The notes below the pieces were generated by a model. That model ran no database searches. It was not told the DNA's origin and was given only the letters and a program-made list of their open reading frames with translations. A stretch of 6,135 nt of DNA. Source: Desulfotignum sp. Lineage in GTDB: Bacteria > Desulfobacterota > Desulfobacteria > Desulfobacterales > Desulfobacteraceae. Of this stretch, positions 1 through 5,817 are shown piece by piece. The number at the start of each line of letters is the position of its first letter. Positions within the stretch are counted from its first letter, which is position 1. Location of the stretch: positions 1-6,135 of the forward strand of contig JAIPDY010000232.1 of assembly GCA_021737445.1 (NCBI GenBank). The letters are read 5' to 3'. A program made the translations under genes and the position numbers.

Positions 1-2293
1 GGACAAATTTGGTACAGTTATATATGGAAACCGCTTTTTCAAAACCGCCTTTTTCACTGTCATGGTTCCGGACCACAATACGCTTGGCATCCACATCCAC
101 AACAGTGCCGTCATAATCGGCCACAATGGTCACACCGGAATCTCTGGCCACCACACTTTCCATACCGGTTCCCACAAGCGGGGCCTCGCTGCGGATCAGG
201 GGAACCGCCTGGCGCTGCATGTTGGATCCCATGAGGGCACGGTTGGCATCATCATTTTCCAGAAACGGAATAAGGGCTGCAGACACTGATACCAGCTGGT
301 TGGGGGATACGTCCATATATCTGACATCCTGGGGAACAACCAGTTCAAATTCACCAGCCACCCGGGCAGACACCTGTGGATTCATAAACCGCCCTGCTGT
401 GTCCAAAGGTGCATTGGCCTGGGCAATGGGATAATCTTTTTCCTCAAATGCGCTTAAATGGCGTATATCCTTGCTGGCCACCGAATTATCCACCAGTCGG
501 AAAGGGGTTTCAATGAACCCGAATTCATTAACCCTGGCATAGGTGCAAAGAGACACAATAAGACCGATGTTGGGTCCTTCCGGAGTTTCAATGGGACAGA
601 TCCGGCCATAATGGGAGGGATGCACATCCCGGACCTCAAAACCTGCCCGTTCCCGGGTTAGGCCGCCCGGTCCCAGGGCTGACAACCGCCTTTTATGCGT
701 GGTTTCAGACAAGGGATTGGTCTGGTCCATGAACTGGGACAGCTGTGAGGTGCCGAAAAATTCTCTGACCACGGCAGATACCGGTTTGGGGTTGACCAGA
801 TCATGGGGCATCATGGCATCCACTTCCTGCATGCTCATTTTTTCTTTGATTGCCCGCTCCATCCGGATAAGTCCGATGCGGTAATGGTTTTCCAAAAGCT
901 CTCCCACAGCCCGGACCCGCCGATTTCCCAAATGATCGATATCATCCACCTGCCCCTGGGTATCTTTAAGTTCAATCAGGGTGGCTGCGGTGAGCAAAAC
1001 ATCTTCTTTTCTCAGGGTCTTGACATCTATTTTGGTGTCAACCCCCAGGCGGTGATTCATTTTCAACCGTCCAACCTTGGACAGGTCATAGTATGCCTGG
1101 CGGAAAAACAGATGATCAATAAATTCCTGGGTCACTTCTATGGTGGCCGGATTCCCCGGGCGAAGCCGCCGGTAGATGTCCATCAGGGCCACTTCCCTGG
1201 AATCCACCTTGTCGCTTACCAGGGTTTTGCGCATGGAGTCGGAGCTTCTGGAATCCACATACAGAATATGAAACTCAGTGATCCCTTTTTTCTCCATGAT
1301 GTCAAAGGTGTCTTCAGCAATGAGTTCACCAGCCTTGAACAGCACTTCTTGTGCTTCCGGATCCATGATATACTGGGCAAATGCCTTGTCCAGAAGGTCG
1401 TCATCAGAAATGGGGATAAATGTCAGTCCTTCGTCTGACAGCTGTTTTAAAGCCCGTTTTGTAAAGATTCTTCCCTGTTTCACAATAACTTCGCCGGATT
1501 CAGGCGATATCACATCGAAACTGGCCCTCTGCCGGACCAGATTCTCAGGAACAAACTCCTTAAAAAACGAGCCTTGTTTTTTAACTATGCGCTCTTTTCG
1601 ATAGAAAAAATCAAGGATATCTTCACTGGTATATCCAAATGCTTTAAACAGAATGGAAACCGGAAATTTTCTGCGCCGGTCGATGCGGATATTGATGATA
1701 TCCTTGGCATCTATTTCCATGTCAATCCAGGAACCGCGAACCGGAATAATTCTGGCGTTATAAATAATTTTACCGGTAGAATAGTTCTTGCCCTTGTCAT
1801 GGTCAAAAAACACACCCGAGGACCGGTGCAGCTGACTGACCACTGCCCGTTCCGTACCATTTATAATAAAGGTTCCCTGCCGGGTCATCAGCGGGATGGT
1901 GCCAAAATAGATCTCCTGTTCCTTGATATCCCGGATGGTGGCATTGCCGGTGTCCTTGTCATGGTCGTACACCACCAGGCGCACCCGGATATTCACCGGA
2001 ATATCATAGGTCATTCCCCGGCTGATGCATTCTTTCATGGAATGCTTTGTCTCACCAAATGAATAGGAAACATATTCCAGCGATGCAGTATCGGTGAAAT
2101 CCTTTATGGGGAAAACCGATTTAAACACAGCGTGGAGCCCTTTTTCTTCCCTGTCCTGGGCAGGGGTTTCCCGTTGAAGGAAACTTTCAAAAGAATTACG
2201 CTGCATCCCGATCAAGTCAGGAATATCAATAATTTTTCTTTTACTGCCAAACTCTTTTCTGATGCGCTTATTGGTCAAAAGACTATCGGTCAT
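1..2293 (-). CDS. rpoB: RNA polymerase beta subunit, N-terminal part (3' end beyond window)
   Basis: This is the catalytic beta subunit of RNA polymerase, which builds the DNA/RNA channel with beta'. The minus frame runs without a stop from ATG at 2293 (SD GGGAG about 5 nt upstream) to the window edge, giving 764 full codons of a protein usually near 1,350. It starts MTDSLLTNKRIRKEFGSKRK. The protrusion/lobe motif GTFIINGTERAVVSQLHRS lies around residues 140-158. A proteobacterial-type insertion spans roughly 232-371, between FYRKER and IYRRLRPG. The rifampicin cluster QLSQFMDQTNPLSETTHKRR begins near 517. The CPIETPEGPNIGLI and ANRALMGSNMQRQAVPLIR motifs follow. E. coli Q513, D516, H526 and S531 are all matched (here Q520, D523, H533, S538), so a rifampicin-susceptible form is inferred. 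Adjacent rplL lies 114 bp upstream, the standard order. rpoC is expected next, outside the window. Very sure of identity. Confidence 0.99.
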   Translation of the reverse strand, partial: MTDSLLTNKRIRKEFGSKRKIIDIPDLIGMQRNSFESFLQRETPAQDREEKGLHAVFKSVFPIKDFTDTASLEYVSYSFGETKHSMKECISRGMTYDIPVNIRVRLVVYDHDKDTGNATIRDIKEQEIYFGTIPLMTRQGTFIINGTERAVVSQLHRSSGVFFDHDKGKNYSTGKIIYNARIIPVRGSWIDMEIDAKDIINIRIDRRRKFPVSILFKAFGYTSEDILDFFYRKERIVKKQGSFFKEFVPENLVRQRASFDVISPESGEVIVKQGRIFTKRALKQLSDEGLTFIPISDDDLLDKAFAQYIMDPEAQEVLFKAGELIAEDTFDIMEKKGITEFHILYVDSRSSDSMRKTLVSDKVDSREVALMDIYRRLRPGNPATIEVTQEFIDHLFFRQAYYDLSKVGRLKMNHRLGVDTKIDVKTLRKEDVLLTAATLIELKDTQGQVDDIDHLGNRRVRAVGELLENHYRIGLIRMERAIKEKMSMQEVDAMMPHDLVNPKPVSAVVREFFGTSQLSQFMDQTNPLSETTHKRRLSALGPGGLTRERAGFEVRDVHPSHYGRICPIETPEGPNIGLIVSLCTYARVNEFGFIETPFRLVDNSVASKDIRHLSAFEEKDYPIAQANAPLDTAGRFMNPQVSARVAGEFELVVPQDVRYMDVSPNQLVSVSAALIPFLENDDANRALMGSNMQRQAVPLIRSEAPLVGTGMESVVARDSGVTIVADYDGTVVDVDAKRIVVRNHDSEKGGFEKAVSIYNCTKFV

Positions 2294-2375
2294 GATCTCT
2301 CCCAAAAGTGAGTTTTTCCAACCGTAAAAGCGGAGACACGACCCAATTGCCATGCCCCCGCGCTGAAATTTTACA

Positions 2376-2401
2376 TAAAGCGAATATTTTTTTGCGCTTT
2401 A
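2376..2401 (-). terminator. Small hairpin in the rplL-rpoB gap (possible attenuator or processing site)
   Basis: Seven nucleotides downstream of the rplL stop codon the transcript has the inverted repeat UAAAGCG / CGCUUUA (7 bp, loop 12 nt). It is followed by UGUAAAAUUU, which is not a proper U-tract. In E. coli the rplL-rpoB gap holds an attenuator and an RNase III site that lower rpoB relative to L7/L12. A similar role here is inferred from position only. The stem is AU-rich and weak, so it could be chance. Confidence 0.3.
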
Positions 2402-2407
2402 CTGTAA

Positions 2408-2797
2408 TTATTTTATGGAAACCTGAGCACCGGCTCCTTCAAGCTGTTCTTTGATTTTTTCAGCCTCCTCTTTGGCGATCCCTTCTTTGACCGGTTTTGG
2501 TGATTCTTCAACCAGGGCTTTTGCTTCCTTGAGGCCCAGACCTGTAATGGCCCGGACTTCCTTAATTACATTGATTTTTTTGTCACCTATTGCTTCAAGG
2601 ACGACGTCAAATTCAGTCTTTTCCTCTTCAGCAGCAGCGGCATCACCACCTGCCGGCATTGCACCGGCAGCAAAAGCAACCGGAGCAGCAGCGCTGACGC
2701 CGAATTTTTCTTCCAGCTCTTTTATCAGTTCCGACAGTTCAAGAACCGTCATGTTGGCAATGAATTCAATAACATCATCTTTTGTGATATCAGCCAT
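2408..2797 (-). CDS. rplL: 50S ribosomal protein L7/L12
   Basis: This is the multi-copy stalk protein of the large subunit; it recruits and stimulates the translational GTPases (EF-Tu, EF-G, IF2). Its 129 residues are within the family range of about 120-130. The N-terminal dimerisation and L10-binding helices (about 1-33, TVLELSELIKELEEKFGV) come first. A flexible Ala/Gly hinge (about 34-58) follows, with AAAPVAFAAGAMPAGGDAAA. The globular C-terminal domain (about 60-129) contains KINVIKEVRAITGLGLKEAK and VKEGIAKEEAEKIKEQLEGAGA, the factor-binding face. The ATG at 2797 has a good AGGAG 7 nt upstream. It lies 90 bp after rplJ, whose product it binds to form the stalk. It is needed in several copies per L10, so its own strong SD, and perhaps extra transcription from the gap upstream, would fit. 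All landmarks are present and nothing is odd. Confidence 0.99.
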   Translation of the reverse strand: MADITKDDVIEFIANMTVLELSELIKELEEKFGVSAAAPVAFAAGAMPAGGDAAAAEEEKTEFDVVLEAIGDKKINVIKEVRAITGLGLKEAKALVEESPKPVKEGIAKEEAEKIKEQLEGAGAQVSIK

Positions 2798-2887
2798 TTT
2801 TATCTCCTAAAATCATTCACAACTAAATTATGAAATATGTTTAAATATGTGTGTAACCATTGAATCGATATACAGAATAAAAATAAA
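2798..2887 (-). promoter_or_regulatory. AT-rich rplJ-rplL spacer with a weak promoter-like CATAAT
   Basis: This 90-bp spacer is strongly AT-rich. It holds a 10-bp imperfect tandem repeat (plus-strand AAATATGTTT then AAATATGTGT, 2833-2852). On the coding strand a CATAAT (5/6 match to a sigma70 -10) follows a GTTACA (4/6 to a -35) at 19 nt. The spacing is long and such matches are common in AT-rich DNA, so an internal promoter for rplL is only a possibility. No clear hairpin was seen. Confidence 0.2.
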
Positions 2888-3412
2888 TCAAGCAGCTTCT
2901 TTCTGATCTTTGATGCCGTTCAGGACATTCACAAACCCTCTGGGGACACCGGCCAGAACATTGACAAACGATGTGGGGACGGCATTGAGCGTATAGACAA
3001 GTTTACCAAGCAGTTCTTCTCTTGAAGGCATCTTGGCCAGCTCCCTGATTTGTTCCTCGCCAAGCAGTTTTCCGCCAAAAGCCGCTGCCTTGATGGCCAG
3101 TTTTTCATTGTCCTTTGCAAAATCCATAAGGATTTTTGCAGGGGCCACAGGATCATCTGATGATGTTACAATGGCACTGGGGCCCTTGTAAAACTCCTTC
3201 ATCAAAGCGGCATCTGTGTCCTGGGATGCTCTTTCAAGCAGCGTGTTTTTAACAACTTCCATCTGCACACCCGCTTGCCTGAGCTTGTAGCGAAGATCAG
3301 TTATTTTCTGGACATCGAGACCTTTGTAATCGACAAGAATTGAGATCTGTGCATCAGCCAGCTGTCTGGCCAGACGTGCGACCAATTCTTTTTTCTGGGA
3401 AATATTCAGCAT
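2888..3412 (-). CDS. rplJ: 50S ribosomal protein L10
   Basis: L10 is the base of the ribosomal stalk: its N-terminal domain binds 23S rRNA beside L11 and its C-terminal helix carries L7/L12 dimers. At 174 residues it is close to the family's usual 165-175. The conserved segment ILVDYKGLDVQKITDLRYKLR (roughly 25-45) is followed by VVKNTLLERA (53-62) and the KGPSAIV motif (76-82). The C-terminal region (about 130-170) has two similar pieces, SFVNVLAGVPR and GFVNVLNGIKD, as is typical for the spine helix end. ATG at 3412 is preceded by a very strong SD, AAGGAGGTG, 7 nt away. The gene opens the rplJ-rplL pair and sits behind an L10-leader RNA, so it is probably autoregulated by the L10-L12 complex, as known in other bacteria. 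Identity is certain; the regulation is inferred. Confidence 0.98.
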   Translation of the reverse strand: MLNISQKKELVARLARQLADAQISILVDYKGLDVQKITDLRYKLRQAGVQMEVVKNTLLERASQDTDAALMKEFYKGPSAIVTSSDDPVAPAKILMDFAKDNEKLAIKAAAFGGKLLGEEQIRELAKMPSREELLGKLVYTLNAVPTSFVNVLAGVPRGFVNVLNGIKDQKEAA

Positions 3413-3419
3413 TTTTTTA

Positions 3420-3429
3420 CACCTCCTTT
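3420..3429 (-). promoter_or_regulatory. Very strong Shine-Dalgarno site of rplJ
   Basis: The coding strand reads AAAGGAGGTG, a 9-nt match (AAGGAGGTG) to the 16S anti-SD, 7 nt before the rplJ ATG. It is the strongest ribosome-binding site in the window and lies downstream of the L10 leader. This fits a messenger that is translated efficiently unless repressed. Confidence 0.85.
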
Positions 3430-3482
3430 CTTTTTATGATTCGAAGGTGCCAACTAAACCAAAACAAAATAGTGTAATTTTT

Positions 3483-3545
3483 CTGTCTCGGCAGGCCGGC
3501 AAATCCGATTATGCGCACCCGGGCGCACCTACTGTCTGGGACAGG
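3483..3545 (-). ncRNA. Ribosomal protein L10 leader (autoregulatory mRNA structure)
   Basis: The 155-bp rplA-rplJ gap carries an RNA closely resembling the known L10 leader, in which the L10-L12 complex binds a kink-turn and represses rplJL. In transcript order it has CCUGUCCCAGACAGUAGG, then a hairpin UGCGC-CCGGGU-GCGCA, then UAAUCGGAUUUGCCGG, then CCUGCCGAGACAG. AGG pairs with CCU, and the outer CUGUC (3540-3544) pairs with GACAG (3483-3487). The unpaired purine-rich segments GACAGU and CCGAG flank the join as in the kink-turn of the family. It ends about 70 nt before the rplJ start. The sequence motifs are seen directly; the L10 binding is family knowledge applied here. Exact borders are approximate. 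Confidence 0.85.
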
Positions 3546-3567
3546 TTTAAATGCTTAGGGTATCAGC

Positions 3568-4260
3568 CTATTTAATCAACATGGGGTCAACCTTGATACC
3601 GGGACCCATGGTAGATGAAATGCTGATAGTTTTTAAATATGTTCCTTTGCTGGCAGCAGGTTTCAATGCAACGATTTTATCCAGAAACGCTTTGACATTT
3701 TCAGCCAGCTTTTCCGGTCCAAAGGAAACCTTGCCCACCGGAGCATGAACCACACCGGCTTTTTCCACCCGGAAATCAATTTTACCGGCCTTTAATTCCT
3801 TGATGGCCTTTTCCAATTCAAAGGTAACAGTGCCGGTTTTTGCATTTGGCATCAGACCCCTGGGACCTAAAACCCGTCCCAGTTTTCCGACAGTGCCCAT
3901 CATATCCGGCGTTGCAATGGCTTTATCAAATCCAAACCATCCTTCTTTGATTTTTTCAACCATTTCATCGGTTGCTATAAAATCCGCACCCGCATCCAGG
4001 GCTTCCTGTTCCTTTTCACCTTTGGCAAATACCAATACCTTGACTTCTCTCCCAAGGCCGTTAGGCAAAACCACTGTCCCGCGAACCATCTGGTCGGCAT
4101 GCCGAGGATCAACTCCAAGCCTCACTGCAACATCCACGGTTTCATCAAATTTTACGTGGCTTGAAGAAACTGCCAGTGCCATGGCTTCCTTTGGATCGTA
4201 TTGCACTGTTCTGTCGATCTTTTTCAGCGCTTCTGTATGTTTTTTACTCCGCTTTGCCAT
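3568..4260 (-). CDS. rplA: 50S ribosomal protein L1
   Basis: L1 forms the mobile stalk at the E site, binds 23S rRNA helix 76 and helps release deacylated tRNA. From ATG at 4260 the protein is 230 residues, the usual size of about 225-235, and begins MAKRSKKHTEALKKIDR. The family landmarks FDETVDVAVRLGVDPRHADQ (about 38-57), LGPRGLMPNAKTGTV (about 131-145) and the end motif STMGPGIKVDP (216-226) are all present, covering both lobes. A GTG nine bases further upstream (4269) is in frame and would add three residues. I prefer the ATG because MAKR is the usual start and the GTG has SD-like bases too close to it. It follows rplK by 24 bp, so the pair is surely co-transcribed. L1 represses rplKA mRNA in other bacteria, but no matching site was recognised here. 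Confidence 0.98.
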   Translation of the reverse strand: MAKRSKKHTEALKKIDRTVQYDPKEAMALAVSSSHVKFDETVDVAVRLGVDPRHADQMVRGTVVLPNGLGREVKVLVFAKGEKEQEALDAGADFIATDEMVEKIKEGWFGFDKAIATPDMMGTVGKLGRVLGPRGLMPNAKTGTVTFELEKAIKELKAGKIDFRVEKAGVVHAPVGKVSFGPEKLAENVKAFLDKIVALKPAASKGTYLKTISISSTMGPGIKVDPMLIK

Positions 4261-4284
4261 TTTTTCCACTCTTATACTATAATG

Positions 4285-4707
4285 TTAAACGACTTCAATC
4301 CCCATACTTCTTGCAGTACCTTCAATAATTTTCACGGCGGCATCGATATCTGAGGCATTCAGGTCTTCTTTTTTGGTTTCTGCTATGGTCACAAGCTGAT
4401 CCCGGGTCACCTTGCCCACCTTGGTCCGGTTAGGTTCTCCAGAACCTTTAGAGATACCGACAGCTGCCAGTAACATTCTGGATGCAGGTGGTGTTTTTGT
4501 AATAAAGCTAAAGGATCTGTCCTTGTATACAGTGATGACTACTGGGATAATAGATCCTGCATCATTTGCGGTCTTTGCATTAAAAGCCTTGCAGAAATCC
4601 ATGATATTGACCCCGTGCTGGCCCAGGGCGGGTCCTATGGGCGGGGATGGATTGGCTTTTCCAGCTTCAACCTGAAGCTTTATCTGTGTCATTATTTTTT
4701 TTGCCAT
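4285..4707 (-). CDS. rplK: 50S ribosomal protein L11
   Basis: L11 binds the 23S GTPase-associated region together with L10 and takes part in factor binding and the stringent response. The 140 residues match the family length. The N-terminal domain has the proline-rich ANPSPPIGPALGQHGVNIMDF (about 18-38, the thiostrepton/RelA-sensing surface) and FCKAFNAKT (38-46), including the lysine (K40) matching a PrmA methylation site in E. coli. The C-terminal rRNA-binding domain ends in IIEGTARSMGIEV. The linker after TKTPPAS is unusual: RMLLAAVGISKG (77-88), where E. coli has VLLKKAAGIKSG, so the lysine pair is missing. No frameshift explains this, since both sides remain in frame. ATG at 4707 has AGGAG 10 nt upstream. 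The gap to nusG is only 40 bp. Confidence 0.98.
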   Translation of the reverse strand: MAKKIMTQIKLQVEAGKANPSPPIGPALGQHGVNIMDFCKAFNAKTANDAGSIIPVVITVYKDRSFSFITKTPPASRMLLAAVGISKGSGEPNRTKVGKVTRDQLVTIAETKKEDLNASDIDAAVKIIEGTARSMGIEVV

Positions 4708-4747
4708 TTTTTAAATACTCCTGAAACTTAAACTATTAAACCGTAAA

Positions 4748-5278
4748 TTAAATTTTGGTGACTTGAATAAACTTCAGTTCAACCGGGGTAGGCCGCCCAA
4801 ATATACTCACCAGCACCTTAACCTTTTCCTTGTCCGGGGAGACATCTTCAACTGTTCCGTTAAAATTTGAAAAAGGGCCGTCAATAACCCTGACATCATC
4901 TCCAGGTTCAAAATAAAATTTGGGCTGGGGTTTATTTTTACCCTGCTGCATTTTATCTATGATTATCTGGGCCTCACTGTCACTGATGGGAGCCGGCTTG
5001 TTTTTTCCGCCTAAAAAACCTGTCACCTTGGGTGTAGAACTTATTATATGCCATGTCTCATTATCCAGATGCATTCTCACCATAATATATCCGGGATAAA
5101 ATTTGCGGGAAGATTCTTTTTTCTTGCCATTCACCAGTTCCACAACATTTTCCGTTGGAATCAGTATCTGTGCAAATTTTTCAGGATATCTGGATGTCTC
5201 GATTTTTTCCTCAAGGGCTTTTTTCACTTTTTGTTCATGGCCTGAATACACATGGACCACATACCATTTTAGAGACAT
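4748..5278 (-). CDS. nusG: Transcription termination/antitermination factor NusG
   Basis: NusG binds the RNA polymerase clamp, modulates pausing, and through its KOW domain contacts Rho or ribosomal protein S10, linking transcription and translation. The 176 residues equal the usual bacterial length of about 175-180. The NGN domain (about 1-115) starts with KWYVVHVYSGHEQKVKKALE and has the polymerase-contact motif KFYPGYIMVRM (59-69) and the VTGFLGG segment (85-91). A linker with KNKPQPKF is followed by the KOW domain (about 125-175), GDDVRVIDGPFSNFNGTVED and VSIFGRPTPVEL. ATG at 5278 is preceded by GAGG 8 nt upstream. It lies 23 bp behind secE, the near-universal secE-nusG pair, and 40 bp ahead of rplK. 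No insertion or missing motif was noted. Confidence 0.98.
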   Translation of the reverse strand: MSLKWYVVHVYSGHEQKVKKALEEKIETSRYPEKFAQILIPTENVVELVNGKKKESSRKFYPGYIMVRMHLDNETWHIISSTPKVTGFLGGKNKPAPISDSEAQIIIDKMQQGKNKPQPKFYFEPGDDVRVIDGPFSNFNGTVEDVSPDKEKVKVLVSIFGRPTPVELKFIQVTKI

Positions 5279-5301
5279 GTCATTTTCCTCTTTCCCACAT
5301 T

Positions 5302-5667
5302 TTAAGTTAAAACAACCTGAACAAGCTTTGAGAGGCTGTAATCAAAAAGTCCGAGAAAAACGGCAACAACAAATACAAATATGATCACAACGATGGTGGT
5401 ACCTGTGGTTTGTTTTCGGGTGGGCCATGTGACTTTTTTAAGCTCTACTTTGACTTCCCTTAAAAACTCAACTGCGTTTTGAATAAAACCGGGGGCATGG
5501 TCTTTTGCCGATCCTGCACTCTTTTTTTCCGGTTTTGTTTTTTGCACACCAGACGTTGTCACCTGCCTGACAGCTGACGCTGTTTTATCGGCAGTGACCG
5601 GCTTTTCAGCGTCTGCCTTTTTTTTCTTCTTTTCACCGGCCGGCTTTTTTTTTTGTAATCGTGACAT
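5302..5667 (-). CDS. secE: Preprotein translocase subunit SecE, with long Lys-rich N-terminal tail
   Basis: SecE is the small essential membrane subunit that clamps SecY in the translocon. The protein has 121 residues. Its conserved core is about 61-121: FIQNAVEFLREVKVELKKVT, then WPTRKQTT (81-88), which is the SecE signature on the cytoplasmic amphipathic helix. One transmembrane helix (about 91-109, TIVVIIFVFVVAVFLGLF) and a short periplasmic end follow. This is the single-span type, not the three-span enterobacterial form. Residues 1-60 form a disordered, highly charged tail (KKK, KKKKK, many Ala/Thr/Ser) longer than the roughly 60-65-residue minimal SecE. Its coding strand has A10 (5645-5654) and A8 (5618-5625) runs. 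The ATG at 5667 follows GGGAG by about 4 nt. It sits between tRNA-Trp and nusG, the classic position. Identity is sure; whether translation starts at this ATG is likely but not proven. Confidence 0.96.
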   Translation of the reverse strand: MSRLQKKKPAGEKKKKKADAEKPVTADKTASAVRQVTTSGVQKTKPEKKSAGSAKDHAPGFIQNAVEFLREVKVELKKVTWPTRKQTTGTTIVVIIFVFVVAVFLGLFDYSLSKLVQVVLT

Positions 5668-5671
5668 ACAA

Positions 5672-5690
5672 CTCCCGGAATATTTCCTGG
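5672..5690 (-). promoter_or_regulatory. secE ribosome-binding site inside a possible hairpin
   Basis: The coding strand just before secE reads CCAGGAAATATTCCGGGAG. CCAGGAA can pair with TTCCGGG across a three-base loop ATA, with one A-G mismatch. The 3' arm takes in the GGG of the SD (GGGAG, 5672-5676), so the fold would partly hide the secE start. The pairing is visible; any regulatory effect is speculation. Confidence 0.35.
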
Positions 5691-5724
5691 TACATGCCGT
5701 CTGGCAGCACCAAGGTAAAATTTA

Positions 5725-5801
5725 TGGCAGGCCAGGAGGGAGTCGAACCCCCAACACCCGGATTTGGAGTCCGGTGCTCTGCCAATTGGAGCTACTGGCC
5801 T
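5725..5801 (-). tRNA. trnW: tRNA-Trp (anticodon CCA), 3' CCA encoded
   Basis: A full cloverleaf folds from 5801 down to 5725 (77 nt). The acceptor stem pairs AGGCCAG with CTGGCCT, with discriminator G and a genomically encoded CCA. The D stem is GCTC/GAGC with a 9-nt loop. The anticodon stem is CCGGA/TCCGG with loop CTCCAAA, giving anticodon CCA (plus-strand TGG at 5765-5767). The variable loop has 5 nt. The T stem GGGGG/CCCTC (one G-U) has loop TTCGACT. CCA plus discriminator G identify tRNA-Trp, which reads UGG. It lies 16 bp after rpmG and 57 bp before secE, the well-known tuf-rpmG-trnW-secE-nusG arrangement. It must be cut from a longer transcript by RNase P and 3' nucleases. Confidence 0.98.
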
Positions 5802-5817
5802 GCAGGCACTTTAAGAA

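Noticed and set aside
715..757. Rifampicin-resistance changes in RpoB
   Set aside because: All classic resistance positions seen (matching E. coli 513, 516, 526, 531) carry the susceptible residues; N to T at the 519 equivalent is not a classic resistance change.
803..1438. Plus-strand open frame of 211 codons
   Set aside because: It is fully antisense to conserved rpoB codons, is rich in His/Phe as expected of a shadow frame, has no SD and resembles no known family.
1574..2062. Plus-strand open frame of 162 codons
   Set aside because: It lies antisense to the RpoB lobe region; its reading follows from the rpoB codon pattern and no independent start signal is seen.
2294..2360. Second hairpin AGCG...CGCT in the rplL-rpoB gap
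   Set aside because: Only four outer pairs form and the inner bases mismatch; not better than chance.
2451..2810. Plus-strand Ser/Ala-rich frame of 119 codons opposite rplL
   Set aside because: The Ser/Ala bias is the complement of the Ala/Glu/Lys-rich rplL codons, with no RBS; a shadow.
4261..4269. GTG at 4269 as the rplA start
   Set aside because: It adds only MEK before the usual MAKR start, and purines that could act as SD are almost touching it; the ATG at 4260 fits the family.
3800..4282. Plus-strand frame of 160 codons opposite rplA
   Set aside because: It is antisense to highly conserved L1 codons, with low-complexity Ser/Thr content and no SD.
4708..4747. L1-binding repressor site before rplK
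   Set aside because: E. coli L1 represses through a structured rplK leader, but this 40-bp gap is AT-rich with only the SD and no recognisable L1 target.
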